DNA of 64,000 bases from Sutterella sp. (GTDB lineage Bacteria > Pseudomonadota > Gammaproteobacteria > Burkholderiales > Burkholderiaceae_F): contig NZ_JAUNSF010000004.1 in the NCBI RefSeq assembly GCF_030539355.1, forward strand, positions 1 to 64,000. The letters are read 5' to 3'. Of the stretch, positions 57,109 to 64,000 are shown piece after piece; the stretch's first letter is position 1, and each line of letters opens with the position of its first letter. The notes beneath the pieces are model-generated. The model did no database searches. It saw only the letters and a program-made list of their open reading frames with translations, and had not been told where the DNA came from. The translations under genes and the position numbers were made by a program.

Positions 57109-58019
57109 TGCCTCAGAAGACGCCGCGGATGCTGATTGGGCTGCCCGCCCCCGCGAAGCTCAACCTCTTCCTCCACGTGATCGGCAGGCGCGGCGACGGC
57201 AAGCACCTGCTCGAATCGGTCTTCATTCACATCGACCTCTCGGACACGATCGACCTCACGGAGCGCACGGACGGGCGGATCGTCCGCACGGGCGACGTCG
57301 AGGGCCCCGCGGAGGGCGACCTCTGCGTGCGCGCGGCGCTCGCTCTGAGAGCCGCCGCCGGGAGGCCTGAGCTCGGCGCGGAGATCCGCGTCGAGAAGCG
57401 CATTCCCGCGGGCGCCGGCATGGGCGGCGGGAGCTCGGACTGCGCGACGACGCTCATCGGTCTCAACCGCCTCTGGGGGCTTGACCTCACGCGCGGCGAG
57501 CTCGAGCGGATCGGCGTCACGCTCGGCGCCGACGTCCCCTTCTTCGTGCGGGGCGAAAACGCCTTCGTCGAGGGCATCGGGGAGCGCCTCTCCGGCATTG
57601 ACGTCCCCCCTGCCGAATACGGTGTGATCTGGCCCGGACGCGGTGTTTCCACTGCGAAAATTTTCGCCGCGCCTTCCTTGACAAGGGATAGTGAATCTCA
57701 GAGAATAGCCGTCTTTTCCGACTTCCTCCGGACCCGCTGGCCGGAGCTCCCCGGGCGCAATGATCTTGAGAGAACTGCGTGCGAGCTTGAGCCCGCAATT
57801 CCCGAGGCGCTCGATGTGCTCAGGTCCTGTGGCACAGTGCCCCGCATGACGGGTTCCGGAAGCGCCGTCTTTGCGGTGCTTTCGAGCAACGCAAAGACGG
57901 CGCTCGGTGAGCGGTCTCTGCCCGAGGGCTGGCGCCGCTTCATTGTGCAGGGTCTGCCCGGACATCCTCTGCGGGCGTGGACGCGGGAGGACGGAGAAGG
58001 AACCCCTCCTGGGGTGTAG
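57108..58019 (+). CDS. ispE: 4-(cytidine 5'-diphospho)-2-C-methyl-D-erythritol kinase
   Basis: This 303-residue GHMP kinase phosphorylates CDP-methylerythritol in the MEP isoprenoid pathway. Its ATP motif is IPAGAGMGGGSSD (about 98-110), LNLFLHVIGRRGDGKH is the substrate region, and MTGSGSAVFAV is the third GHMP motif. The last three codons and the TAG stop lie inside the tRNA-Gln gene (58010-58019), an unusual overlap. The neighbours lolB and prs are standard. Confidence 0.94.
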   Translation: MPQKTPRMLIGLPAPAKLNLFLHVIGRRGDGKHLLESVFIHIDLSDTIDLTERTDGRIVRTGDVEGPAEGDLCVRAALALRAAAGRPELGAEIRVEKRIPAGAGMGGGSSDCATTLIGLNRLWGLDLTRGELERIGVTLGADVPFFVRGENAFVEGIGERLSGIDVPPAEYGVIWPGRGVSTAKIFAAPSLTRDSESQRIAVFSDFLRTRWPELPGRNDLERTACELEPAIPEALDVLRSCGTVPRMTGSGSAVFAVLSSNAKTALGERSLPEGWRRFIVQGLPGHPLRAWTREDGEGTPPGV

Positions 58020-58084
58020 CCAAGTGGTAAGGCAACGGATTTTGATTCCGTCTACCGAAGGTTCGAATCCTTCCACCCCAGCCA
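58010..58084 (+). tRNA. tRNA-Gln (anticodon TTG)
   Basis: The cloverleaf is complete: acceptor arms TGGGGTG and CACCCCA, D arm GCCAAGTGGTAAGGC, anticodon arm ACGGA-TTTTGAT-TCCGT with TTG at 58042-58044, T loop GGTTCGAATCC, and encoded CCA (58082-58084). It is the expected gene between ispE and prs in Betaproteobacteria. Its first ten bases are shared with the end of ispE. Confidence 0.97.
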
Positions 58085-58190
58085 GATTCAGCGGCGGACG
58101 CATCAAACGCGATACCATTCGTCTGTTGTGAATCCCTCTGGCGCGCAAACCCCTCGCCAGCCCAATCAAACCTCAGTGAGAGCAGAAATC

Positions 58191-59150
58191 ATGGTCCCCA
58201 TGGTGCCGGAAAGCATGATGGTCTTCGCGGGCAACGCCAATCCCAAGCTTGCCCAGGCCGTTACGGAATATCTCCACATCCCTCTCGGCCGCGCCTCCGT
58301 GGCCCGCTTCAGCGATGGAGAGGTCAACGTTCAGCTGCTGGACAACGTCCGCGGCAAGGACGTGTTCGTGCTTCAGAGCACCTGCGCGCCGACGAATGAC
58401 AACCTGATGGAGCTCCTGATCATGGTGGACGCGCTCAAGCGCTCGTCCGCCCGCCGCATCACGGCCGCCATCCCCTACTACGGCTATGCCCGTCAGGACC
58501 GTCGTCCGCGTTCCGTGCGCGTCGCCATCTCCGCGAAGGTCGTCGCCAACATGCTCCAGTCCGTCGGCGTTGACCACGTCCTCACGATGGACCTGCACGC
58601 TGACCAGATCCAGGGCTTCTTCGACATCCCGGTCGACAACATCTATGCGACCCCGGTGCTGCTCTCCGACCTGCAGTCGCGCCACTACGAGAACCCGATC
58701 GTCGTCTCGCCCGACGTGGGCGGCGTCGTCCGCGCCCGCGCCATGGCCAAGGCGATCGAGAGCGATCTCGCCATCATCGACAAGCGCCGTCCGCGCGCCA
58801 ACGTCGCCGAGATCATGAACATCATCGGTGACATCCAGGGCCGCACCTGCATCATCACCGACGACATCGTCGACACGGCCGGCACGCTCTGCAACGCCGC
58901 CGGCGCGCTCAAGGAGCGCGGTGCCCTCGGCGTGGTCGCCTACATCACTCACCCGGTGCTCTCGGGCGCCGCCGTTGAGCGCATCTCCAATTCCGCTCTG
59001 GACGAGCTCGTCGTGACGGACACGATTCCGCTCTCGCCGGCCGCCCAGGCCTGCCCGAAGATCCGCCAGGTCTCCTGCGCCGCGATCATCGGTGAAACCC
59101 TCTCGCGCATCGCGCGCGAAGCCTCTGTGAGCAGCCTGTTCACGGAGTAA
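58191..59150 (+). CDS. prs: Ribose-phosphate pyrophosphokinase
   Basis: This 319-residue cytoplasmic enzyme makes PRPP from ribose 5-phosphate and ATP. It shows [32 protein letters not shown] (flexible loop and ATP site), [18 protein letters not shown] and the PRPP-binding motif [14 protein letters not shown] 58191 gives normal length; ATG 58200 and GTG 58128 are alternatives. The gene feeds nucleotide, His and Trp synthesis. The order tRNA-Gln–prs–rplY–pth is conserved. Confidence 0.95.
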   Translation: MVPMVPESMMVFAGNANPKLAQAVTEYLHIPLGRASVARFSDGEVNVQLLDNVRGKDVFVLQSTCAPTNDNLMELLIMVDALKRSSARRITAAIPYYGYARQDRRPRSVRVAISAKVVANMLQSVGVDHVLTMDLHADQIQGFFDIPVDNIYATPVLLSDLQSRHYENPIVVSPDVGGVVRARAMAKAIESDLAIIDKRRPRANVAEIMNIIGDIQGRTCIITDDIVDTAGTLCNAAGALKERGALGVVAYITHPVLSGAAVERISNSALDELVVTDTIPLSPAAQACPKIRQVSCAAIIGETLSRIAREASVSSLFTE

Positions 59151-59275
59151 TGCGTCCCCGGTTCCCGGGAGGTGCCGCCCATGAGGCGGGCGTTGGTCGC
59201 GATGCCCGCCCTGACGAACCTTGAAGGAATCGGACGTTTTTTTCTTTATCTACACACTCTTCTTAGGAGTATCAA

Positions 59276-59902
59276 ATGAAAGTCATCGCCACCACGCGCA
59301 AGGCGCAAGGTACGGGTGCGAGCCGCCGTCTGCGTCGTGCGGACAAGCTGCCGGGCATTCTCTACGGCGGCTCTGAGCCCGCTGCGCCGATCGAGCTCGA
59401 ACACAACCCGATCTTCTTTGCGCTTCGCAAGGAAAAGTTCCACGCCTCGATCCTGACGATGGAGCTCGACGGTGTCGAGCAGCTCGTCATTCTGCGTGAC
59501 TTCCAGATGCACCCCTACAAGCCGCAGGTGCTCCACATCGACTTCCAGCGCATCAACCCGAACGAGGAAGTGACGATGCGCGTGCCGCTGCACTTCCACG
59601 GCGAGGAAGTCTCCCCGGCCGTCAAGATCTCCAAGTGCATCATCTCGCACACGGTCTCCTACGTCGAAGTGGCCTGCCTGCCGCGCGATCTGCCCGAGTT
59701 CATCGACGTCGATCTCTCGACGATCGAGGAAGGCCAGACGCTCCACTCCTCCGCTCTCCCGGTCCCGGCCGGCGTCCGTGTCGTCACCGACTCCGTGGTC
59801 GCCTCCGTCATCACCCCGGTTGAGGAAGAGATCATTGGCGCTCCCGCCGCCGAGGGTGCTGAGGCTGCCGCCGCCCCGGCCGCTGCCGCTGAGGCGAAGT
59901 AA
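59276..59902 (+). CDS. rplY: 50S ribosomal protein L25/general stress protein Ctc
   Basis: This 208-residue protein has an N-terminal L25 domain binding 5S rRNA (GTGASRRLRRADKLPGILYGG) and a C-terminal Ctc domain (VPLHFHGEEVSPAVK onward). This long form is usual in Betaproteobacteria; E. coli L25 has only the first domain. The last 20 residues are low-complexity Ala/Glu. SD AGGAG precedes ATG 59276. It is followed by a terminator. Confidence 0.94.
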   Translation: MKVIATTRKAQGTGASRRLRRADKLPGILYGGSEPAAPIELEHNPIFFALRKEKFHASILTMELDGVEQLVILRDFQMHPYKPQVLHIDFQRINPNEEVTMRVPLHFHGEEVSPAVKISKCIISHTVSYVEVACLPRDLPEFIDVDLSTIEEGQTLHSSALPVPAGVRVVTDSVVASVITPVEEEIIGAPAAEGAEAAAAPAAAAEAK

Positions 59903-59956
59903 TTCCTCCGCCAGGACGCCCGAAGGCCCGACGGGTCGGAAGGCGTCCCACCGAGG

Positions 59957-59998
59957 GGCCCGCACGGCACTCCGCCGCGGCGGGCCTTTCGCATTTTT
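59957..59998 (+). terminator. Terminator after rplY
   Basis: GGCCCG (59957-59962) pairs with CGGGCC (59981-59986), then TTTCGCATTTTTT. It separates rplY from the helicase gene; the remaining 180 bases hold no clear gene. Confidence 0.7.
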
Positions 59999-60180
59999 TG
60001 GAAGCCGCCCGTCCCTGAGGACCCGGGCTTCCACGAAGAGGGCGCCCCGACCGCCCCTCACCCGTTTTTTCACGCGCCGCACATCTCAAGAAGCCTCATT
60101 CCCCGGCAGGGGACCTGATCGCGCGAGGCCACAGGTAAGCAGCGCCCGCATCAGGATCCAATTTTTCCGGAAACACCAGC

Positions 60181-62001
60181 ATGGCAACCTTCTCCGAACT
60201 CGGTCTCTCCGAGCAGCTCGTCACGTCGCTCTCCGCCCTCGGCTTTGAGGAACCCACTCCCATTCAGGAGGCCGCGATCCCCGCGATCCTCTCCGGGAAG
60301 GATGTGCTCGGCCAGGCGGCGACCGGCACGGGCAAGACCGCGGCGTTCGCGCTCCCGCTGATCGAGCGCCACGCGCTCGGCACCGAGCCCGGCGAACCGG
60401 TCATCCTCGTCCTCACCCCGACCCGCGAGCTCTGCCTGCAGGTCTCGGAGAGCTTCCACAGCTACGGCCGCGACGCCGGCCTCGTCGTCACCCCGATCTA
60501 CGGCGGCCAGGAGTACGGCCGTCAGATCCGCGCGCTGAAGCGCGGCACCCACGTGATCGTCGCCACCCCGGGCCGTGCGCTCGACCACATCAGCCGCGGG
60601 ACGCTGCACCTCGAGTCGATCAAGGCCGTCGTCCTCGACGAGGCCGACGAGATGCTCGACCTCGGCTTCGCCGACGAGCTCGACGCGATCTTCGAGGCGC
60701 TTCCCGGCCACGTCCAGACGGCGCTCTTCTCCGCGACGCTCCCGCCGCGGATCGCCAAGATCGCCGACGAGCACCTCGTCGACCCCGAGCACATCTCGAT
60801 CGCCCGCGAGGAGACGCCCGAGGGCGAGACCCCGCGCGTGCCGCAGATCGCCTACGTCGTGCCGCGCAACTACCGCACGGCCGCGCTCGGCCGCATCCTC
60901 GACCTCGAGGACCCGGAGCTCGCGATCATCTTCGCGCGCACCCGCAACGAGGTCGACGAGCTCACCGAGGCCCTGCGCATCCGCGGCTACGCCGTCGAGG
61001 CGCTCCACGGCGGCCTTGACCAGCCCACCCGCGACCGCGTGATGCGCCGCGCCCGCGCGAGCGCGCTCGACGCGATCGTCGCCACCGACGTCGCCGCCCG
61101 CGGCATCGACCTCGAAAACCTCACCCACGTCATCAACTTCGGCATCCCGGCCTCGTTCGAGACCTACGTCCACCGCATCGGCCGCACGGGCCGCGCCGGC
61201 CGCACCGGCACGGCGATCACGCTCCTCGAGCCGCGCGAGCACAGGCAGCTCCGAGCGCTCGAGCGCTTCACCCGCTCGACGATCGAGATGCGCACCGTCC
61301 CGTCGGCGACCGACGTGCAGGCCAAGCGCATGGAAGTGATCCGCGGCGCCCTCGGCGAACTCCTCGCCGCGGGTGACCTCGACCGCTACCGCGTCGTCGT
61401 CGAGTCGCTCTGCGAGGAGCACGACCCGATGGACGTGGCCGCCGCCGCGGTCCGCTTCGCGCTCGAGAGCGAGGGCGGCGCCGAGGACAACGAGGAGATC
61501 CCGGCCTTCGCCGCCCGCGAGCGCCGTGAGCGCAGGGATGACCGCGCGCCGCGCGGCGAACGCGGCGAGCGAGGCGAGCGCCCCCGCCGCCGCGAGCTCG
61601 GCACGCCCGAGCCCGGCATGACCCGCCTCTTCATCGGCGCGGGCCGCATGTCCGGCATCCGCCCGGGCGACATCGTCGGCGCCATCGCCAACGAGGCGAA
61701 CGTGAGCTCGCGCTCGATCGGCGCGATCGAGATCACCGAGCGCTTCACGCTCGCCGACGTCGAGTCCGAAATCGCCGACCAGGTGATCGACGCGCTCCAG
61801 GGCGTTCGCTTCAAGGGTCGCACGGTCACCGTGCGTCTCGACAACGGCGGCCGCCAGGACCGCGAGCCGCGCGAGTTCCGCGAGGACCGCGGCGACTCCG
61901 GCTGGCGCCGCCCCCGCGACGACTGGCGCGATGACCGCAGGGAGGGCGGCCGTTTCGACCGCTTCGAGCGCGATGAGCGCAGCCGCGGTCCCCGCCGCTG
62001 A
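60181..62001 (+). CDS. DEAD-box RNA helicase with DbpA RNA-binding domain
   Basis: This 606-residue helicase has the Q motif (FEEPTPIQEAAIP), motif I ATGTGKT, Ia PTRELCLQ, II DEAD in VLDEADEMLD, III SATLPP, and VI HRIGRTGRAGR. After residue about 475 comes a DbpA-type RNA-binding domain (MTRLFIGAGRMSGIRPGDIVGA), then an Arg/Gly/Asp-rich tail of about 45 residues. This layout matches DeaD/CsdA, which act in ribosome assembly and mRNA decay in the cold. It lies between rplY and pth, an insertion into the usual pair. Confidence 0.92.
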   Translation: MATFSELGLSEQLVTSLSALGFEEPTPIQEAAIPAILSGKDVLGQAATGTGKTAAFALPLIERHALGTEPGEPVILVLTPTRELCLQVSESFHSYGRDAGLVVTPIYGGQEYGRQIRALKRGTHVIVATPGRALDHISRGTLHLESIKAVVLDEADEMLDLGFADELDAIFEALPGHVQTALFSATLPPRIAKIADEHLVDPEHISIAREETPEGETPRVPQIAYVVPRNYRTAALGRILDLEDPELAIIFARTRNEVDELTEALRIRGYAVEALHGGLDQPTRDRVMRRARASALDAIVATDVAARGIDLENLTHVINFGIPASFETYVHRIGRTGRAGRTGTAITLLEPREHRQLRALERFTRSTIEMRTVPSATDVQAKRMEVIRGALGELLAAGDLDRYRVVVESLCEEHDPMDVAAAAVRFALESEGGAEDNEEIPAFAARERRERRDDRAPRGERGERGERPRRRELGTPEPGMTRLFIGAGRMSGIRPGDIVGAIANEANVSSRSIGAIEITERFTLADVESEIADQVIDALQGVRFKGRTVTVRLDNGGRQDREPREFREDRGDSGWRRPRDDWRDDRREGGRFDRFERDERSRGPRR

Positions 62002-62033
62002 TTTCCTCCTCTTCTCAGGAGATTTGTCCCGAA

Positions 62034-62693
62034 ATGGCTCAGCTCACACCCATCCGCCTCATCGCCGGCCTCGGCAACCCGGGCTCTGAATACGTCCGCA
62101 CCCGCCACAACGCGGGCTTCCGCTTCGTCGACGCGCTCGCCGCGAAGACGGGCGGGCGCTTCCGCGAGGAAGGCAAGTTCAAGGGCGAGATCTGCCGCGT
62201 CCGGCTCGCGGGCGAGGAAGTCTGGCTCGTCAAGCCCCTCACCTTCATGAACTGCTCGGGCGAGTGCGTCGCCGCCGTGGCGGGGTACTACAAGATCAAG
62301 CCCGAGGAGGTCCTCGTCGTGCACGACGAGATGGACCTGCTCCCGGGCTGCATGCGCCTGAAGCTCGGCGGCGGCAACGCGGGCCACAACGGTCTCAAGT
62401 CCGTCAGCGCGCAGTTCGGCACGCCGAACTTCTGGCGCCTGCGCCTCGGCATCGGCCACCCGCGCACGCTCGGCCTCGCGCAGCAGGTCTTCGACTTCGT
62501 GCTCTCGTCGCCCAACGCCGAGCAGGACGCCGGCCTCACCGAGTGCATCGAGGCGGCGCTGCCGACCGCGGCCCTCTGGGCCGAGGGCGACATGACGAAG
62601 GCGCAGCGCGCCATCGCCGGGTACTCCGCCCCGAAGAAGCCCGAGGCGAAGGACGGCAAGGCCGCCGACAAGCCCGCGGCGAAGCTCGGATGA
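62034..62693 (+). CDS. pth: Peptidyl-tRNA hydrolase
   Basis: This 219-residue enzyme releases peptides from peptidyl-tRNA after stalled translation. It has GLGNPGSEYVRTRHNAGF with catalytic His, FMNCSGE, VVHDEMDLLPG with Asp, and GNAGHNGLKS. The C-terminal 25 residues are a Lys/Ala/Pro tail. The stop overlaps the next start by four bases (ATGA). Neighbours rplY and ychF are standard. Confidence 0.95.
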   Translation: MAQLTPIRLIAGLGNPGSEYVRTRHNAGFRFVDALAAKTGGRFREEGKFKGEICRVRLAGEEVWLVKPLTFMNCSGECVAAVAGYYKIKPEEVLVVHDEMDLLPGCMRLKLGGGNAGHNGLKSVSAQFGTPNFWRLRLGIGHPRTLGLAQQVFDFVLSSPNAEQDAGLTECIEAALPTAALWAEGDMTKAQRAIAGYSAPKKPEAKDGKAADKPAAKLG

Positions 62694-63184
62694 CAAGGCC
62701 GGTTCCGGTCCTCGTGAGCCGCTGTCTCACGGGCGAGCCCTGCCGCTACGACGGGCGCGCGAAGCCCGCGGTCACCTCCCGCTTCCCCGCGGACCGGGTC
62801 CGGTGGATCACGGTCTGCCCGGAGAAGGACGGCGGTCTCCCCGTGCCCAGGCCGCCCTGCGAGATCGAGGCGGGGGCGACGGCGGCCGATGTGCTCGCCG
62901 GCCGCGCCCGGGTCCTCACCCGCGAGGGCCGCGAGGCGACCCGTGAGTACGTCCGCGGCGCGCTCCTCGCCTGCGAGGCGGCTCAAAGAGAGGGCGCGAA
63001 GCTCGCGCTGCTGAAAGCGAGGAGCCCCTCCTGCAGTCCCTGCGGGGTCTACGACGGCGGCTTCTCGGGAACGCTCACGCCGGGGCGCGGCATCGCCGCC
63101 GAGGCGCTTCACCGGGCGGGTCTCGGGCTCTTCAGCGAAGAAGAGCTCGGCGCGCTCGAAGACGCCCTGAACCATCTAAAATAG
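62690..63184 (+). CDS. DUF523 protein
   Basis: This 164-residue protein has the DUF523 motifs [14 protein letters not shown] (9-22), [17 protein letters not shown] and [19 protein letters not shown], all Cys-rich and conserved. The family is widespread and functionally unassigned. It starts inside the pth stop, so the two are coupled. The longer in-frame ORF upstream is antisense-phase to pth and is rejected. Confidence 0.85.
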   Translation: MTRPVPVLVSRCLTGEPCRYDGRAKPAVTSRFPADRVRWITVCPEKDGGLPVPRPPCEIEAGATAADVLAGRARVLTREGREATREYVRGALLACEAAQREGAKLALLKARSPSCSPCGVYDGGFSGTLTPGRGIAAEALHRAGLGLFSEEELGALEDALNHLK

Positions 63185-63266
63185 ACAGTTTCGCGGTCCC
63201 AAAAATCGCGCGAACCTCGATTCCACAAACACCTTTCACTTCATCGCCAGCCAAAGAGAACACATC

Positions 63267-64000
63267 ATGGGTCTGAAATGCGGCATCGTCGGCCTGCCCA
63301 ACGTCGGCAAGTCCACCATCTTCAACGCGCTCACCAAGGCGGGCATCGCTGCGGAGAACTATCCCTTCTGCACGATCGAGCCGAACGTCGGCGTCGTTGA
63401 GGTGCCGGACGAGCGTCTCGCGAAGCTCGCCGAGATCGACCATCCGCAGCGCATCGTCCCGGCCGCCGTCGAGTTCGTCGACATCGCCGGTCTCGTGGCC
63501 GGCGCGAGCAAGGGCGAGGGCCTCGGCAACCAGTTCCTCGCGAACATCCGCGAGTGCGACGCCATCGCCCACATCGTCCGCTGCTTCGACGACGACAACA
63601 TCGTCCACGTCGCCGGCGAGGTGAATCCGTTGAATGACATCGAGGTCATCAACACCGAGCTCGCGCTCGCCGACCTCGCCGCCGTCGAGAAGGCGATGAA
63701 CCGCTACTCCAAGCAGGCCCGCTCGGGCGGCGACAAGGAAGCCCTCAAGCTCGTCCTCGTGCTCGAGAAGCTCCTGCCCGTGCTCAACGAAGGCCGTCCG
63801 GCCCGTTCCGTTCCCCTCACCGACGAGGAGAAGGTCGTCATCCGCCAGCTTTTCCTGCTCACGATGAAGCCCACGATGTACGTCGCCAACGTCGAGGATC
63901 ACGGCTTCGAGAACAATCCCCTCCTTGACGCGGTGCGCTCCTATGCCGCGGGCGAGCACGCCCCGGTGGTCGCCGTCTGCGCGAAGACCGAGGCCGACAT
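63267..64000 (+). CDS. ychF: Redox-regulated ATPase/GTPase YchF, 5' part
   Basis: This is the first 244 codons of an OBG-like NTPase. It starts [19 protein letters not shown] (P-loop GLPNVGKST), and [21 protein letters not shown] is switch II. NVED near residue 210 is the YchF replacement for the usual NKxD, and explains its preference for ATP. The protein binds ribosomes and is linked to oxidative stress. It continues past the window end. Confidence 0.95.
   Translation, partial: MGLKCGIVGLPNVGKSTIFNALTKAGIAAENYPFCTIEPNVGVVEVPDERLAKLAEIDHPQRIVPAAVEFVDIAGLVAGASKGEGLGNQFLANIRECDAIAHIVRCFDDDNIVHVAGEVNPLNDIEVINTELALADLAAVEKAMNRYSKQARSGGDKEALKLVLVLEKLLPVLNEGRPARSVPLTDEEKVVIRQLFLLTMKPTMYVANVEDHGFENNPLLDAVRSYAAGEHAPVVAVCAKTEAD

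Overview
The window is GC-rich, almost fully coding chromosome from a Gram-negative bacterium. Gene content and order (fmdB–DUF502–aspS; kdsD–kdsC–lptC–lptA–lptB–rpoN–ptsN–rapZ; lolB–ispE–tRNA-Gln–prs–rplY–pth–ychF; uvrA/MFS/ssb) are those of a betaproteobacterium of the order Burkholderiales. The exported FAD reductase without haem and the small set of housekeeping genes suggest a gut Sutterellaceae-like organism; the family assignment is inference. No gene-free stretch exceeds about 300 bases. I saw no CRISPR array, rRNA, prophage or intact insertion sequence.

Layout. 1-1.5 kb: end of hldD, then gmhB and hldC (ADP-heptose for LPS). 1.6-4.7 kb: an accessory island with two exported cyclophilin-like proteins around a frameshifted exported flavodoxin, then a visibly AT-richer AlbA_2/ATPase-like regulator. 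4.8-10 kb: galU, apaH, plsC, ruvX, a YbaK-type deacylase and two tandem DUF2721 membrane proteins. 10-13.5 kb: a type Vd patatin autotransporter gene broken by a frameshift, and galE. 13.6-18 kb: an unusually short uvrA, an MFS transporter and ssb. 18-24 kb: a MacAB/NodT-type tripartite exporter, divergent from an orphan CpxR-like regulator. 24-30.3 kb: an EF-G paralogue, a periplasmic FAD reductase, a gene derived from an IS256-type transposase, and a porin. 30.5-38.3 kb: fmdB, DUF502, aspS, a DMT exporter, an orphan phage-type primase, a lipoprotein, and mtnA with a class II aldolase (probable DHAP shunt). 38.4-45.5 kb: an acyl-CoA synthetase/GNAT fusion, a crotonase, and a glutamate-type ABC transporter. 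45.6-53.2 kb: Kdo and LPS-transport genes, rpoN, ptsN, rapZ, mutY. 53.3-64 kb: an orphan CpxA-like kinase, a TPR protein, lolB, ispE, tRNA-Gln, prs, rplY, a DEAD-box helicase, pth, DUF523, ychF (cut by the window end).

How the parts connect. Envelope building dominates: heptose (hldD/gmhB/hldC), sugar nucleotides (galU/galE), Kdo (kdsD/kdsC), LPS transport (lptCAB), lipoprotein insertion (lolB) and phospholipid synthesis (plsC). A nitrogen circuit is visible: rpoN and ptsN sit about 7-9 kb from an amino-acid transporter whose leader carries a near-perfect sigma-54 promoter and two NtrC-like sites. The CpxR-like and CpxA-like genes are both orphans, about 29 kb apart, and may be a split pair.

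The items most worth a second look are the catalytically dead IS256-derived gene, the sigma-54/NtrC promoter, the split Cpx pair, the compact UvrA, the orphan primase, and the two single-base frameshifts, which may be real or assembly errors.
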